DNA from: JADYZU01 sp964540965
Lineage (GTDB): Bacteria > Pseudomonadota > Alphaproteobacteria > Rhodobacterales > Rhodobacteraceae
Length of the DNA stretch: 64,000 nt
Direction of reading: 5' to 3'
NCBI GenBank assembly: GCA_964540965.1
Contig: CAZIOT010000001.1
Coordinates: forward strand, 124,001-188,000
Shown: in pieces, positions 34,412 through 43,848 of the stretch
Position numbering within the stretch: the stretch's first letter is position 1
How the letters are laid out: every line of letters begins with the position of its first letter
Program-made: the position numbers and the translations under genes
The notes under the pieces: generated by a model
The model's database searches: none
What the model saw: the letters and a program-made list of their open reading frames with translations, nothing else
What the model was told of the DNA's origin: nothing

Positions 34412-35653
34412 ATGACCGCCCATCCCCGCCCAACACCCCGCCGCCGCAGCGCCTGGCGCCGCATCGCCCGCCTTCTGGTCCTGCTCGCCGTGATCGGCGG
34501 CGGCACCGCCAGCTGGTATCTGTGGAAGTCTCCCGCCACCGCCACCGCCGCCCCGGAAACCGCCGCCGTCAGCCGCGCGACGATCCGCGAAACCGTCCTC
34601 GCCTCGGGCGTGTTGCAGTCGAGCCGGCTGGTCAGCGTCGGCGCGCAGGTGTCGGGGATCGTGCAGTCGCTGGATGTGGCGCTGGGCGACACCGTGACCG
34701 CCGGCCAGACCGTGGCGCGGATCGACAGCATAGATCAGGAGAACGCCCTGCTTTCGGCACAGGCGCAGCTTGACCAGTTGAACGCGCAGCGGCAGGCGCA
34801 GGCGGCGACGCTGGAGCAGGCCGAACATGCGCTGACCCGCGCGCAGGGCATGTCCGACCGCGGCGTCATCACCGAAGTCGATCTGGAAAGCGCGGGTCTT
34901 GCCGTGTCGCTGGCGCAGGCGCAGCTTGCCCAGATCGACGCGCAGATCGCCGGCGCCGAGGTGCAGATCGAGACCGCCCGCACCGACCTGGACCGCACCG
35001 TCATCACCGCGCCGATTTCCGGCACCGTGGTCGCGGTCACCGTGTCCGAGGGCCAGACCCTGAGCGCGCAAAGCGCCGCACCCACGGTGATGAAGATCGC
35101 CGACCTTGATACGATGGTGATCGAGGCCGAGATTTCCGAGGCCGATGTGGTGAATGTCGCCGCCGGCCAGCGGGTCTGGTTCACCGTGATGGGCGATCCC
35201 GATACCAGGATCGAGGCCGTGCTGACCTCGGTCGCGCCGGCCCCGGCGGCGATAGCCGACAGCGACGAGATCTCGGGCGACACGGCGGTCTATTACGTCG
35301 GCCGGTTCGAGGTGCCGAACCCCGACCATTCCCTGCGCATCGCCATGTCGGCCGATGTGACCGTGGTTCTGGCCGAAGCCGCGGATGTCCTGACCGTGCC
35401 CGTTTCAGCCGTCACCACCGGCCCCGATGGGCAGGACATGGTGCAGCTCTGGGATGCCACGACGGCGACCCTGCGCCCGGTCGCGGTCGAAACCGGCCTT
35501 GACGACGATGTCTCAGTCGAAATCATCGCCGGCCTGTCCGAGGGCGATCTTGTCGTCGCCACCGGCGGATCCGCCCCGGTCGAAAGCGCCGCCGCACAGG
35601 GCGGGCCGGGTGGCATGGGCGCCCCGCCGGGCATGGGCTTTCCGGGGATGTAG
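34412..35653 (+). CDS. macA: MacA-like periplasmic adaptor (HlyD family)
   Basis: This 413-residue protein has one N-terminal membrane helix (IARLLVLLAVIGGGTASWYLW). Lipoyl and coiled-coil parts follow (SVGAQVSGIVQSLDVALGDTVTAGQTV, then Gln/Ala-rich helices with EQAEHALTRAQGMSDRGVITEVDLE). A beta-barrel domain ITAPISGTVVAVTVSEGQTL comes next, and the tail is rich in Gly, Met and Pro. It links the MacB ATPase-permease to an outer-membrane TolC. The ATG at 34412 gives the normal N-terminus; the kelch gene is divergent 100 bases away. No tolC is in the window. Confidence 0.9.
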   Translation: MTAHPRPTPRRRSAWRRIARLLVLLAVIGGGTASWYLWKSPATATAAPETAAVSRATIRETVLASGVLQSSRLVSVGAQVSGIVQSLDVALGDTVTAGQTVARIDSIDQENALLSAQAQLDQLNAQRQAQAATLEQAEHALTRAQGMSDRGVITEVDLESAGLAVSLAQAQLAQIDAQIAGAEVQIETARTDLDRTVITAPISGTVVAVTVSEGQTLSAQSAAPTVMKIADLDTMVIEAEISEADVVNVAAGQRVWFTVMGDPDTRIEAVLTSVAPAPAAIADSDEISGDTAVYYVGRFEVPNPDHSLRIAMSADVTVVLAEAADVLTVPVSAVTTGPDGQDMVQLWDATTATLRPVAVETGLDDDVSVEIIAGLSEGDLVVATGGSAPVESAAAQGGPGGMGAPPGMGFPGM

Positions 35654-35656
35654 GCC

Positions 35657-37597
35657 ATGGAACCAGTCATTTCGGTGCGCGGCCTGACCCGCGAATTCAC
35701 CTCGGGCGGAGAGCCGGTGCAGATCCTGCGCGGCATCGACCTGGACATCTTTCCGGGCGAGATGGTGGCGATCATCGGCGCCTCGGGGTCGGGCAAGTCC
35801 ACGCTGATGAACATCCTTGGCTGTCTCGACCAGCCGACTGCGGGCAGCTACCTGTTCCACGGGCAGGACATTGCCGGGCTTGAGGCCGACGATCTGGCGG
35901 CGCTGCGGCGCGAACACCTGGGCTTCATCTTCCAGCGCTACCAGCTTCTCTCTGACCTTGATGCCGTCGAGAATGTCGAGATGCCGGCCGTCTATGCCGG
36001 CGCCCGCGCCGACGACCGCCGCGCAAGGGCCGAAGTCCTGCTTGACCGGCTGGGGCTGGGCGACCGCATGGACCACCGCCCCTCGCAGCTTTCCGGCGGG
36101 CAGCAACAGCGCGTCAGCGTGGCCCGCGCCCTGATGAACGGCGGCGAGGTGATCCTGGCCGACGAACCGACCGGCGCGCTGGACAGCAAGTCGGGCGAAG
36201 AACTGATGCGCCTTCTGGCCGAGCTGCATGGCGAGGGGCACACGATCATCATCGTGACCCACGATCCCGCCGTCGCCGCCCGCGCCGACCGGGTGATCGA
36301 GATCCGCGACGGCGCGGTGATCGCCGACCGCCGTCGCGACGATGCCCCCGCGCCTGCCGCGCTTGCCGTGCAGGACACGCGGCGCAAGGGCGCGCTGTCG
36401 GCTCTTGCCGCGCAATTCACCGAGGCGTTGCAGATGGCGGTTCGCGCCATGATCTCGCACCGGCTGCGCACCTTCCTGACCATGCTGGGCATCGTCATCG
36501 GCATCGCGTCGGTCGTCGGCGTGGTGGCGATGGGCAACGGGTCGCAGGCGACTGTGCTGGAAAACATCGCCTCGATCGGCACCGATACGATCACCGTCGG
36601 ACCGGGAAGCGGGCAGGGCGACCGTGGCGCCGCAGCGGTGGAAACCCTGACCCCGGCCGATGCCGACGCACTGGCCGCGCTGCCCTTTGTCGAGGCCGTC
36701 TCGCCCGGCGTCAGTGCGCAGGTGACGGTGACGCAGGGCGCGATTTCGGCCAACACGCAGGCGCAGGGGGTGGGGGTTGCGTATTTCGACGCGAATGGCC
36801 GCACCTTTGTTGCCGGCACCGGCTTTGACGCGGCACAGATCGCCGGCCGCGCACAGGTCGCGGTGATAGACGAAACCGCCGCCGAGACCCTGTTCGGCAG
36901 CGAGGATCCCCTGGGTCAGGTGGTGACCCTGGGCAATGTCCCCGTCCGCATCACCGGCGTCGTCACCGACGCGACCAGCTTTGGCCCCGGCAGTTCCAGC
37001 CTCAATGTCTGGGTGCCCTATTCGACCGTGATGGGCCGCCTGACCGGGCAGGATTACCTGAGTTCGATCACCGTCCGCGTCGACGCCGACACGGATTCGG
37101 CCACGGCCGAATCCGAAATCACCGCCACGCTGCTGCGGCTGCATGGCACGCAGGATTTCTACCTGCGCAATTCCGACACGATCCGCGAGACGATCACCTC
37201 GACATCGGAAACGCTGACCGTGCTTGTCGCCGCCATTGCCGTCCTGTCGCTGATCGTCGGCGGCATCGGCGTCATGAACATCATGCTGGTGTCGGTCAGC
37301 GAACGCACGCGCGAGATCGGGGTGCGGATGGCGGTGGGGGCGCGGCGGCGCGACATCCTGCGCCAGTTCCTGATCGAAGCGGTGCTGGTCTGCCTTGCCG
37401 GCGGCATCGCCGGGGTGGCGCTGGCCTTTGGCGCCGGATCGGCCCTGACGGCCCTGGCCGGGATGCGGATGGAGTATTCCACCCTGTCCATCGCCGGCGC
37501 CTTTGCCGCCTGTTCCGCCATCGGCATCGCCTTCGGCTTTTTCCCGGCGCGCGCCGCATCGCGGCTGAACCCGGTCGAGGCGCTGTCGCGCGACTGA
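35657..37597 (+). CDS. macB: MacB-like ABC transporter, ATPase-permease fusion
   Basis: This 646-residue protein has an N-terminal ATPase (Walker A GASGSGKST, signature LSGGQQQR, Walker B VILADEPTGALDSKSGEELM). The MacB membrane part follows: a first helix FLTMLGIVIGIASVVGVVAMG, a large periplasmic domain at about residues 295-510, and three C-terminal helices including VLVAAIAVLSLIVGGIGVMNIMLVSV. With MacA and TolC it exports macrolides, peptides or siderophore-like compounds; the substrate here is not known. It starts three bases after the macA stop. Confidence 0.93.
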   Translation: MEPVISVRGLTREFTSGGEPVQILRGIDLDIFPGEMVAIIGASGSGKSTLMNILGCLDQPTAGSYLFHGQDIAGLEADDLAALRREHLGFIFQRYQLLSDLDAVENVEMPAVYAGARADDRRARAEVLLDRLGLGDRMDHRPSQLSGGQQQRVSVARALMNGGEVILADEPTGALDSKSGEELMRLLAELHGEGHTIIIVTHDPAVAARADRVIEIRDGAVIADRRRDDAPAPAALAVQDTRRKGALSALAAQFTEALQMAVRAMISHRLRTFLTMLGIVIGIASVVGVVAMGNGSQATVLENIASIGTDTITVGPGSGQGDRGAAAVETLTPADADALAALPFVEAVSPGVSAQVTVTQGAISANTQAQGVGVAYFDANGRTFVAGTGFDAAQIAGRAQVAVIDETAAETLFGSEDPLGQVVTLGNVPVRITGVVTDATSFGPGSSSLNVWVPYSTVMGRLTGQDYLSSITVRVDADTDSATAESEITATLLRLHGTQDFYLRNSDTIRETITSTSETLTVLVAAIAVLSLIVGGIGVMNIMLVSVSERTREIGVRMAVGARRRDILRQFLIEAVLVCLAGGIAGVALAFGAGSALTALAGMRMEYSTLSIAGAFAACSAIGIAFGFFPARAASRLNPVEALSRD

Positions 37598-37620
37598 AAT
37601 CGGGCTGCGCGCCGACGATT

Positions 37621-37634
37621 GCCCGCTTGCGGGC
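37621..37634 (+). terminator. Short GC hairpin after macB
   Basis: GCCCGC-TT-GCGGGC forms a 6-base stem 23 bases after the macB stop, without a T-run. It is a possible weak terminator between macB and the adenine-deaminase gene. Confidence 0.4.
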
Positions 37635-37681
37635 CGGGCCGGGGCGCGTCACCTTTGGGGCAAGGAACAAAGGATAGTGCC

Positions 37682-39508
37682 ATGCCCCAGCCCATCACCC
37701 GGTTTTCGGTCACTCCTCTCTGGCAGGTGACGCAGCATCTGGCCGCTGTGGCCGGCGGGCGCGCCGCAGCCGATCTGGTCATCACCGATGCCCGGATCCT
37801 CTCGACCTACACCGACCGGATTTCCGGCCCGAAAGAGATCTGGGTCGCCCAGGGCCGCATCGCCGCGGTCAAGCCGGCGGGCGCCTATCGCAACGGTCCG
37901 GCGCCCCGGCAGGTCTATTCGGCACGGGGCGGCATCCTTGCCCCCGGCCTGTGCGATCCGCATATCCATATCGAATCGAGCATGGTCACCGCCTGCGCCT
38001 ATGCCGAAGCGGCGCTGCTGAACGGCACCACCACGATCTTCTGCGACAGCCACGAGATCGGCAATGTCATGGACGTGGCCGGGGTCGAGGCGATGCTCGA
38101 GGATGCCCGCATGGCGCCCCTGTCGATCTTCCTGACCGTGCCCTCGACCGTCCCCGCCACCTCGGCCGAACTCGAGACCGCCGGCGGCGATCTGACGCCC
38201 GAGAAGATCGGTGCGCTGTTCGACAAATGGCCCGAGGCGGTGGCGCTGGGCGAGAAGATGGATTTCGTGCCCGTGGTCATGGGCGATCCGCGCAGCCATG
38301 CCATCATCGCCGAATCGCTGAAACGCGGCCGGCCGGTGTCGGGCCATGTCTATGGCCGCGACTTTGTGCAGGGCTATGCGGCGTCGGGCGTCACCGACAC
38401 GCACGAGGCCGTCGACCGCGACATTGCCGATGATTTCGCCGATGCCGGCATCTGGGTGTTCCTGCGCGGCGGCAATCCGGCGACGCCGTGGAACAGCATC
38501 GAACAGGCGATCGGCGCCATCGTCGATTACGGCGCCAGCGCCAAGCGGTTCTGCGTCTGCACCGACGACCGCGATGCCGACGACCTGTTGTCCTTCGGGC
38601 AGGACTGGGTGGTGCGCGAGGCGATGCGGCTGGGGATGAAGCCGGAAAAGGCCTGGGCGATGGGGTCGCTGCACGGCGCCACCCGTTACGGCATGGACGG
38701 CGATGTGGGCGGCCTTGCCGGCGGACGGCGGGCCGACATCGTGCTGCTCGACGACAGCTATCGCCCGCAGAACACCTGGTATGGCGGCGAATTGATGGTC
38801 GAGGACCGCAAGATCACCCCGCTGCTCGACCTGACGCTGGAAGGGCGCTACCGCTATCCCGATGCTGCCTACAGGACGGTCAAGCTGGAAACCGTGGGCA
38901 AGCTGATCCCCGACCTGCCCAAGGGGCCGGTGACGGTCAACGCCATCGGCATCGAACTGCCCGGCATCGCCCTGCCGCACCGCCGGATCGAGGTGACACC
39001 CGGCGCCGACTGGCCGGAAACGCTGGCCGCGAACAGGCTGACCCATGTCGCGGTGGTCGAACGGCATGGCAAGAACGGCGGCAAGATCGCCCATGGTTTC
39101 CTGCACGACTTCGGCCTGACCGATGGCGCGGTGGCATCGTCCGTCGGGCACGACAGCCACAACATCATCGTCGCCGGCACCAATGAATCCGACATGCAGC
39201 GCGCCGTTCAGGCGATCCGGGCGAAACAGGGCGGCATCGCCGTGGTGCAGGGCGGGGAACTGGTGGCCTTTGTCGCCCTGCCCATCGCCGGGTTGATTTC
39301 CGACAAGCGCGTCCATGAGGTGGCCGAGGAAACCCGCACCATGAAGCGCGCGTGGGAGGCCGCGGGCTGCCGCATTCCCTATATGGGCTTCAACCTGATC
39401 CCGCTGTCGGTGATTCCGGAAATCCGCATCACCGACATGGGGCTGGTCACGGTCCCGGCGATGGCCATCGTCCCGGCGATGGAATCGCTTGGCAACGACG
39501 AGGGGTAG
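37682..39508 (+). CDS. ade: Adenine deaminase family protein (homologue 1)
   Basis: This 608-residue amidohydrolase has the adenine-deaminase signature GGILAPGLCDPHIHIESSMVT (His94 and His96 of the HxH metal motif), then TTIFCDSHEIGNVMDVAG, CTDDRDADDLLSFG and the C-terminal VGHDSHNIIVAGTN. The family deaminates adenine to hypoxanthine with release of ammonia. Of the three homologues in this window it is the closest to the classic pattern (HIHIESS). A GC-rich hairpin at 37621-37634 separates it from macB. AAGGA lies upstream of the ATG. It converges with homologue 2, with only four bases between the stops. Confidence 0.88.
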   Translation: MPQPITRFSVTPLWQVTQHLAAVAGGRAAADLVITDARILSTYTDRISGPKEIWVAQGRIAAVKPAGAYRNGPAPRQVYSARGGILAPGLCDPHIHIESSMVTACAYAEAALLNGTTTIFCDSHEIGNVMDVAGVEAMLEDARMAPLSIFLTVPSTVPATSAELETAGGDLTPEKIGALFDKWPEAVALGEKMDFVPVVMGDPRSHAIIAESLKRGRPVSGHVYGRDFVQGYAASGVTDTHEAVDRDIADDFADAGIWVFLRGGNPATPWNSIEQAIGAIVDYGASAKRFCVCTDDRDADDLLSFGQDWVVREAMRLGMKPEKAWAMGSLHGATRYGMDGDVGGLAGGRRADIVLLDDSYRPQNTWYGGELMVEDRKITPLLDLTLEGRYRYPDAAYRTVKLETVGKLIPDLPKGPVTVNAIGIELPGIALPHRRIEVTPGADWPETLAANRLTHVAVVERHGKNGGKIAHGFLHDFGLTDGAVASSVGHDSHNIIVAGTNESDMQRAVQAIRAKQGGIAVVQGGELVAFVALPIAGLISDKRVHEVAEETRTMKRAWEAAGCRIPYMGFNLIPLSVIPEIRITDMGLVTVPAMAIVPAMESLGNDEG

Positions 39509-39512
39509 CGCC

Positions 39513-41369
39513 CTACCACACCACCGGATGCACCTGTCCGGTGGCGACATTGACAAACCCTTGGGGGGCCAGTGGCGACGGTGCGACCAGCACCCAGCGC
39601 CACGGCGCGCAGGTCAGGGTGGCAAAGGCCAGCCGCTCGGGAAAGCCGGGCCACCAGCGCGGCGAAAAGGTCGGCTCATACATCCAGTCGACCTTCTCGC
39701 CCTCGGCGTAAAGCGCGCGCATCTCGGCGTCCAGTTCCGCCGCCGGCCGGCAGGTCATCAGCCCGCCGACCTCGTAACGGACGGTTGCCACCAGCCGCCG
39801 CTCGCGCACCAAGGCCCAGCCGCCCTGCAAGTCGCGCAGTGCGTTCACAGCCATGGCCATTGCGGCATCCGACGATCCGACACACCAGATGTTGTGTTTG
39901 TCATGGCCCATGGAGCAGCACAAAGCGGTGTCGGGCGTGGCAGGCCCGGTGCCCAGCCAGAACATCCGCCCGACCTTGCCCTCGCCCGAGAATCGGTCGA
40001 CCACGGCGAACTTGGTGATGTTGCGGGCGGGGTCGCGCTGCACCTCTCCCCCTGCCACCGGCAATTCGGCGGTGATGAAGTCGTCGGCCCAATGGAACGG
40101 ACGCAGCAGCGCCGCCTGCACCCTGTCGCGCCCCGGCGGTGCCGGAATCGCGAAATCGCCGGCGGTCAGCGGCCGGGCGATGTTGACCGTCCGCGTGGCC
40201 CAGTCCGGCCAGTCGATGCGCGGCACCTCGGCGATGAAGTCGCCGCCGCGCGACACCTGCGCGCCATCGGCCCAGACCTCGGCAATGCCGATGCCGGCGA
40301 CATCATCCAGCAGCACAAGATCGGCATAGCGCCCCGGCGCGATTGACCCGACCCAGGGCGTCAGCCGCATGTGCCGCGCCGGGTTGATCGTCACCATCTG
40401 GATCGCGGCTTCGGCCGGCACACCGGCGGCGATGGCCTGCCGCAGGTTATGGTCGGTGGCGCCCAGCCGCAGCGTGTCGGGCGCGCTGCGGTCGTCGGTG
40501 CACAAGGCGAATTGCGACCAGTCGGTCTGCCCTGCCGCGATCAGCCCCCTGAAGATGTCGGGGGCAGAATGCGGCCGCACCTCGATGAACAGCCCACGGC
40601 GCAGCTTGTCCGTCACCTCTTCGGCGGTCCATGCCTCGTGGTCGGACGCCATGCCGGCGGCGGCAAAGGCGCTGATGTCGTGGATCTCGCGCATTCCGGC
40701 CGCATGGCCCTCGATCACGCCACGGGCGGCGAAGGTCGCCTCGATCATGCCCCAAAGCCGGCCGTGCGAGGGGTTGTCGGGGTTCCAGACCGCAGGCCAG
40801 TCCATCACCTCGTCCAGTCCCGCAACCGCCAGATGCTGCATGAATCCGGCCTGTTCGTCGTGCCCGAAATGGCCGCCGCCCCATTCATAGGCGGTGGGTG
40901 GCACCGCGGATCCGGGCAGGGGAAAGATCTTGGCCGGCGACCCGGCCGCGCGCGCCATCAGCCAGAAGTCGAGGTTTCTGGCGCCGTTGACGTTGGAAAA
41001 CTCGTGGCTGGCCTCGCAGGTCCAGGTGCAGCCGTGCGGCAGAACCAGCGCCGCCTCCCATTCCGGCGTCAGATGCGACGATTCGATGTGCTTGTGAACC
41101 TCGCCGAAACCGGGCACGGCCGACAGATCGCGGCGATCTACCCGTTCGGCAACCTCGCCGCGAAAGGCGCCCGCCGGGCCGGTCCAGGCGATGCGGCGGC
41201 CGGATATCACCACCTCCTGATCCTCGTGCCAGCGCCCTCCGTTGGCATCGAACAGTCGCCCGACGCGAACAGCGCGGTCGGCCGGGGTGCGGCCAAGCGC
41301 GACAAGGGCAAGGTGCTGGCGGATCCTGACCTCGTCCCGCGCGTTCAGGATCAGGTCGTCGGGCAGCAT
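39513..41369 (-). CDS. Adenine deaminase family protein (homologue 2)
   Basis: This 618-residue amidohydrolase has the metal motif GFGEVHKHIESSHLTP (His92, His94), then TWTCEASHEFSNVNGARN, CTDDRSAPDTLRLG and MGHDKHNIWCVGSSD. Compared with classic adenine deaminase it has Lys inside the HxH and EASHEF in place of the DPHEIAN-type segment. It shares this with homologue 3 but not homologue 1. Both proteins open DDLIL and end PVVW. The reaction is presumably deamination of a purine base, but the substrate may differ from adenine. The ATG overlaps the stop of the amidotransferase-like gene (ATGA), making it the last gene of the minus-strand nucleobase operon. Confidence 0.82.
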   Translation of the reverse strand: MLPDDLILNARDEVRIRQHLALVALGRTPADRAVRVGRLFDANGGRWHEDQEVVISGRRIAWTGPAGAFRGEVAERVDRRDLSAVPGFGEVHKHIESSHLTPEWEAALVLPHGCTWTCEASHEFSNVNGARNLDFWLMARAAGSPAKIFPLPGSAVPPTAYEWGGGHFGHDEQAGFMQHLAVAGLDEVMDWPAVWNPDNPSHGRLWGMIEATFAARGVIEGHAAGMREIHDISAFAAAGMASDHEAWTAEEVTDKLRRGLFIEVRPHSAPDIFRGLIAAGQTDWSQFALCTDDRSAPDTLRLGATDHNLRQAIAAGVPAEAAIQMVTINPARHMRLTPWVGSIAPGRYADLVLLDDVAGIGIAEVWADGAQVSRGGDFIAEVPRIDWPDWATRTVNIARPLTAGDFAIPAPPGRDRVQAALLRPFHWADDFITAELPVAGGEVQRDPARNITKFAVVDRFSGEGKVGRMFWLGTGPATPDTALCCSMGHDKHNIWCVGSSDAAMAMAVNALRDLQGGWALVRERRLVATVRYEVGGLMTCRPAAELDAEMRALYAEGEKVDWMYEPTFSPRWWPGFPERLAFATLTCAPWRWVLVAPSPLAPQGFVNVATGQVHPVVW

Positions 41370-42115
41370 CAGATCCGGCCCGCCGCCCAGTCGCAGATGC
41401 CGTTCCACAGCGGCGCATAGCCCGCCCAGTCGATGAACGGCGGCGGCGCCCAATGCGGGCCGCAATCGGAAGAAAACACCACACCGCGGCCCTTGCCAAA
41501 GCACTGCGCCGCGACCAGCGGGTCGTCGCCGACACGGACGACCAGATCGGCGCCATTCCGCAGCACCGCGCGGTTGTAGCCCAGCAGGGCCGGCCAGTCG
41601 CCCGCAACCCCCGCAACGATCGGATGGTCCGCGACAACCTGAGCGACAATTCCCTGCGGCGTTTCGGCCCGGTCGTCAAAGCGGGACAGGATCACCGGCA
41701 TAACGTCCTCGACGGCGGACCCGGCATATTGCGCCTTGGAGTCGATGCCCTGGAAGGTGAGATAGCCGCCGACCATGACGAATCCGCCGCCGCCCTGCAC
41801 ATAATCGCGGATCGCGGCAAGGCGGTTCGGCAGCGGCCGGGATTTGGTAAACGTTTCGGGGTGGAGCAGCAGGGTATTGGCGCCGATGTCCGACAGCATC
41901 ACGCAATCCCAGGCGGCCAGCGCCTCGGCCGTCATCGGAAAATCGCGCGCGGCGACATGGCTGGGCATATAGTCGACCGTCCAGCCGCCGCTTTCCAGTG
42001 CCGCTTTCAGCCAGCGCACGCCTTCGGCATATTCGGTCGTGGTAAAGCTGTCGAAGCCCTTCTGGTGGATCGAATGCACGGTCCAGCTTTCGCCGGCGAT
42101 CAGGATTTTCTTCAT
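41369..42115 (-). CDS. Glutamine amidotransferase-like (ThuA/STM3548-type) protein
   Basis: This 248-residue protein starts MKKILIAGESWTVHSIHQKGFDSFTTTEY and has the class I amidotransferase-like fold pattern (VMLSDIGANTLLLHPETF, YVQGGGGFVMVGGYLTFQG, FSSDCGPHWAPPPFIDW). The nucleophile elbow that would carry a Cys reads MVGGYLTF, with no Cys, so it is unlikely to hydrolyse glutamine. Related proteins occur in catabolic gene clusters with unknown roles. It overlaps both neighbours by four bases and is thus tied to the LacI and adenine-deaminase genes. Confidence 0.75.
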   Translation of the reverse strand: MKKILIAGESWTVHSIHQKGFDSFTTTEYAEGVRWLKAALESGGWTVDYMPSHVAARDFPMTAEALAAWDCVMLSDIGANTLLLHPETFTKSRPLPNRLAAIRDYVQGGGGFVMVGGYLTFQGIDSKAQYAGSAVEDVMPVILSRFDDRAETPQGIVAQVVADHPIVAGVAGDWPALLGYNRAVLRNGADLVVRVGDDPLVAAQCFGKGRGVVFSSDCGPHWAPPPFIDWAGYAPLWNGICDWAAGRI

Positions 42116-43116
42116 ATCTTCCTCTCCTTGGGGGCTGCGACCGAGCGTCGCCGGATCAGGTCCACCGGCAAACGAGTCTCGCGCGGCGGGGTCTGCCGCG
42201 CGATGAGTTCGGCCAGCCGCTGCATGGCAAGCCGGCCCAGATCGGCGATGGGCTGGCGCACGGTGGTCAGATCCACCAGCGCGGCAAAGGCCATGTCGTC
42301 GAATCCGACCAGCGACAGGTCGTCGGGGATGGTCAGGCCAAGCTGCCGCGCTGCGTCGATCACGCCGATGGCGATCCAGTCCGAGGCGGCGAAGATCGCC
42401 GTCGGCGGATCCGCCGCGCGCAACAGGCGCAGCGCCGAGTCGCGACCATGGGCGCGGGAATATTCCGACAAGAGGACGCGGTCGGGCCGCACCGCGATTC
42501 CCGCCGCTTCCAGCGCGGCACGGTAGCCCGACAGCCGTTCGCGCACCGACATCAGGTCGGGCGGCCCGCCGACCAGCGCGATTTCGCGATGGCCCAAGGC
42601 GATCAGGTGGTCGGTCGCCTCGCGGGCGCCGACCTCGTTCTCGGCAAAGACGCGCGGTACATCGGCGCCGGGAATGTCCTCGTCCAGCAGCACGACCTCA
42701 TGGTAGCGGGACAGAAGCCGCAAAAGGGTGCCGTCGTCGGGCCGGGCCGTCGACAGGATCAGCCCCTCGACCGAGGCATCCGACAGCGCCCGCACCGCCT
42801 CGATTTCGCGCCCGCGGTCGCCGCCGGTCATGGACAGCAGCACCGACAGGCCATGCTTGCGCGCCTCGGATTCGATCCCGCCGGCGACTTCGGCGAAGAA
42901 CGGGTTGGCGATGTCGGGCATGACGATGGCGATGGATTCCGACCGGCCGGTGGACAGGCGGCGGGCGTGGATGTTGGGCCGGTAGCCCAGCTTGACGATG
43001 GCGGCGTCGATCCGGTCGCGCGTCGCCTGCGGCAGGTCGATGCGGCCATTGAGGTAGCGCGACACCGCGGCGGGCGACAGCCCGGCTTCGTTGGCGACGT
43101 CGATCAGCCGGGCCAT
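42112..43116 (-). CDS. LacI family transcriptional regulator (cluster 3)
   Basis: This 334-residue regulator has a canonical LacI HTH (LIDVANEAGLSPAAVSRYLNG), the hinge YRPNIHARRLSTGRS and an effector domain with NPFFAEVAGGIESEARKHG and SLVGFDDMAFAALVDLTTVRQP. It sits inside the minus-strand nucleobase operon, three bases after the creatininase-family gene. The probable operator is the palindrome at 44905-44918 in the divergent region, so it would control both arms and its own synthesis. Confidence 0.92.
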   Translation of the reverse strand: MARLIDVANEAGLSPAAVSRYLNGRIDLPQATRDRIDAAIVKLGYRPNIHARRLSTGRSESIAIVMPDIANPFFAEVAGGIESEARKHGLSVLLSMTGGDRGREIEAVRALSDASVEGLILSTARPDDGTLLRLLSRYHEVVLLDEDIPGADVPRVFAENEVGAREATDHLIALGHREIALVGGPPDLMSVRERLSGYRAALEAAGIAVRPDRVLLSEYSRAHGRDSALRLLRAADPPTAIFAASDWIAIGVIDAARQLGLTIPDDLSLVGFDDMAFAALVDLTTVRQPIADLGRLAMQRLAELIARQTPPRETRLPVDLIRRRSVAAPKERKI

Positions 43117-43119
43117 CGC

Positions 43120-43848
43120 TCAGATCCCATGGCTGTCGCGCCAGCCGGCAATCAGCGTCAGGCTTTCGGCGGCGATGCCGTCCAGAAAGGCCCGCCCCTT
43201 AGCCGCGGTCGCGGGGCGCGGGTCGCCAAAGACTCCGGTCTGATTGAATGTGCGAATTTGCTGCGGCCTGCTGAAATAGTCCTCGGGAAAGGTGGGATAC
43301 TGCGGCTGGGCCAGATCCATCCGCACCCCGCCCGGCGCCACCGCCAGCATGACCGAGGTTTCGAATTCATCCGCATGCATGAAGCCGTGGCCGGCAGGCG
43401 GGCTGTCGTTGATCTGCGCCGCCAGCCGGTCAAGCCCGGGATAATCCAGCATCAAAACCGGAAACGGCGCCAGCGCCTGCACGGCCAGCGCAAGGGGCGC
43501 GCGGTTGCCGAAATGGCCGTTGACCACGATCAGCCCGCGCAGGCCCATCCGGGCACAGCCGCGGCCGATGTCGATGACCACGGCGCGCAGGGTCTCGGCC
43601 GAAAGCGAGATCGTGCCGGGGAACGCTTCGTTGTTCCACGCCTCGCCATAGGTGACGGGCGGCAGCAGCAGCGCATCAAGCGCGTCGGCGATCCGTTCCG
43701 CCTGACCCTGCGCCATGTCGGTATCGGTGGTCAGCGGCAGATGCGCGCCGTGCTGTTCGCAGGCGCCGGTCGCCAGCACCGCGACCACGCCGCGGGCGAC
43801 GGCCGCCTCGACCTCGGGCCAGGCGATGCGGCTGAAATCCAGCCTCAT
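43120..43848 (-). CDS. Creatininase family amidohydrolase
   Basis: This 242-residue protein has the creatininase pattern: AVLATGACEQHGAHLPLTTDTDMAQG (Glu and His metal ligands), YGEAWNNEAFPGTISLSAETL, VVNGHFGNRAPL and the late HADEFETSVMLAV (His and Glu ligands). The family opens cyclic amides or removes formyl groups; characterised members include creatininase, the formamidopyrimidine deformylase ArfB of archaeal flavin synthesis, and IolN of inositol breakdown. Its place between cytidine deaminase and LacI in a nucleoside operon favours a purine- or pyrimidine-derived amide. The ATG at 43848 overlaps the deaminase stop. Confidence 0.84.
   Translation of the reverse strand: MRLDFSRIAWPEVEAAVARGVVAVLATGACEQHGAHLPLTTDTDMAQGQAERIADALDALLLPPVTYGEAWNNEAFPGTISLSAETLRAVVIDIGRGCARMGLRGLIVVNGHFGNRAPLALAVQALAPFPVLMLDYPGLDRLAAQINDSPPAGHGFMHADEFETSVMLAVAPGGVRMDLAQPQYPTFPEDYFSRPQQIRTFNQTGVFGDPRPATAAKGRAFLDGIAAESLTLIAGWRDSHGI

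Noticed and set aside
41369..42115. Active glutamine amidotransferase
   Set aside because: The nucleophile elbow lacks Cys (MVGGYLTF), so only the fold is claimed, not the activity.
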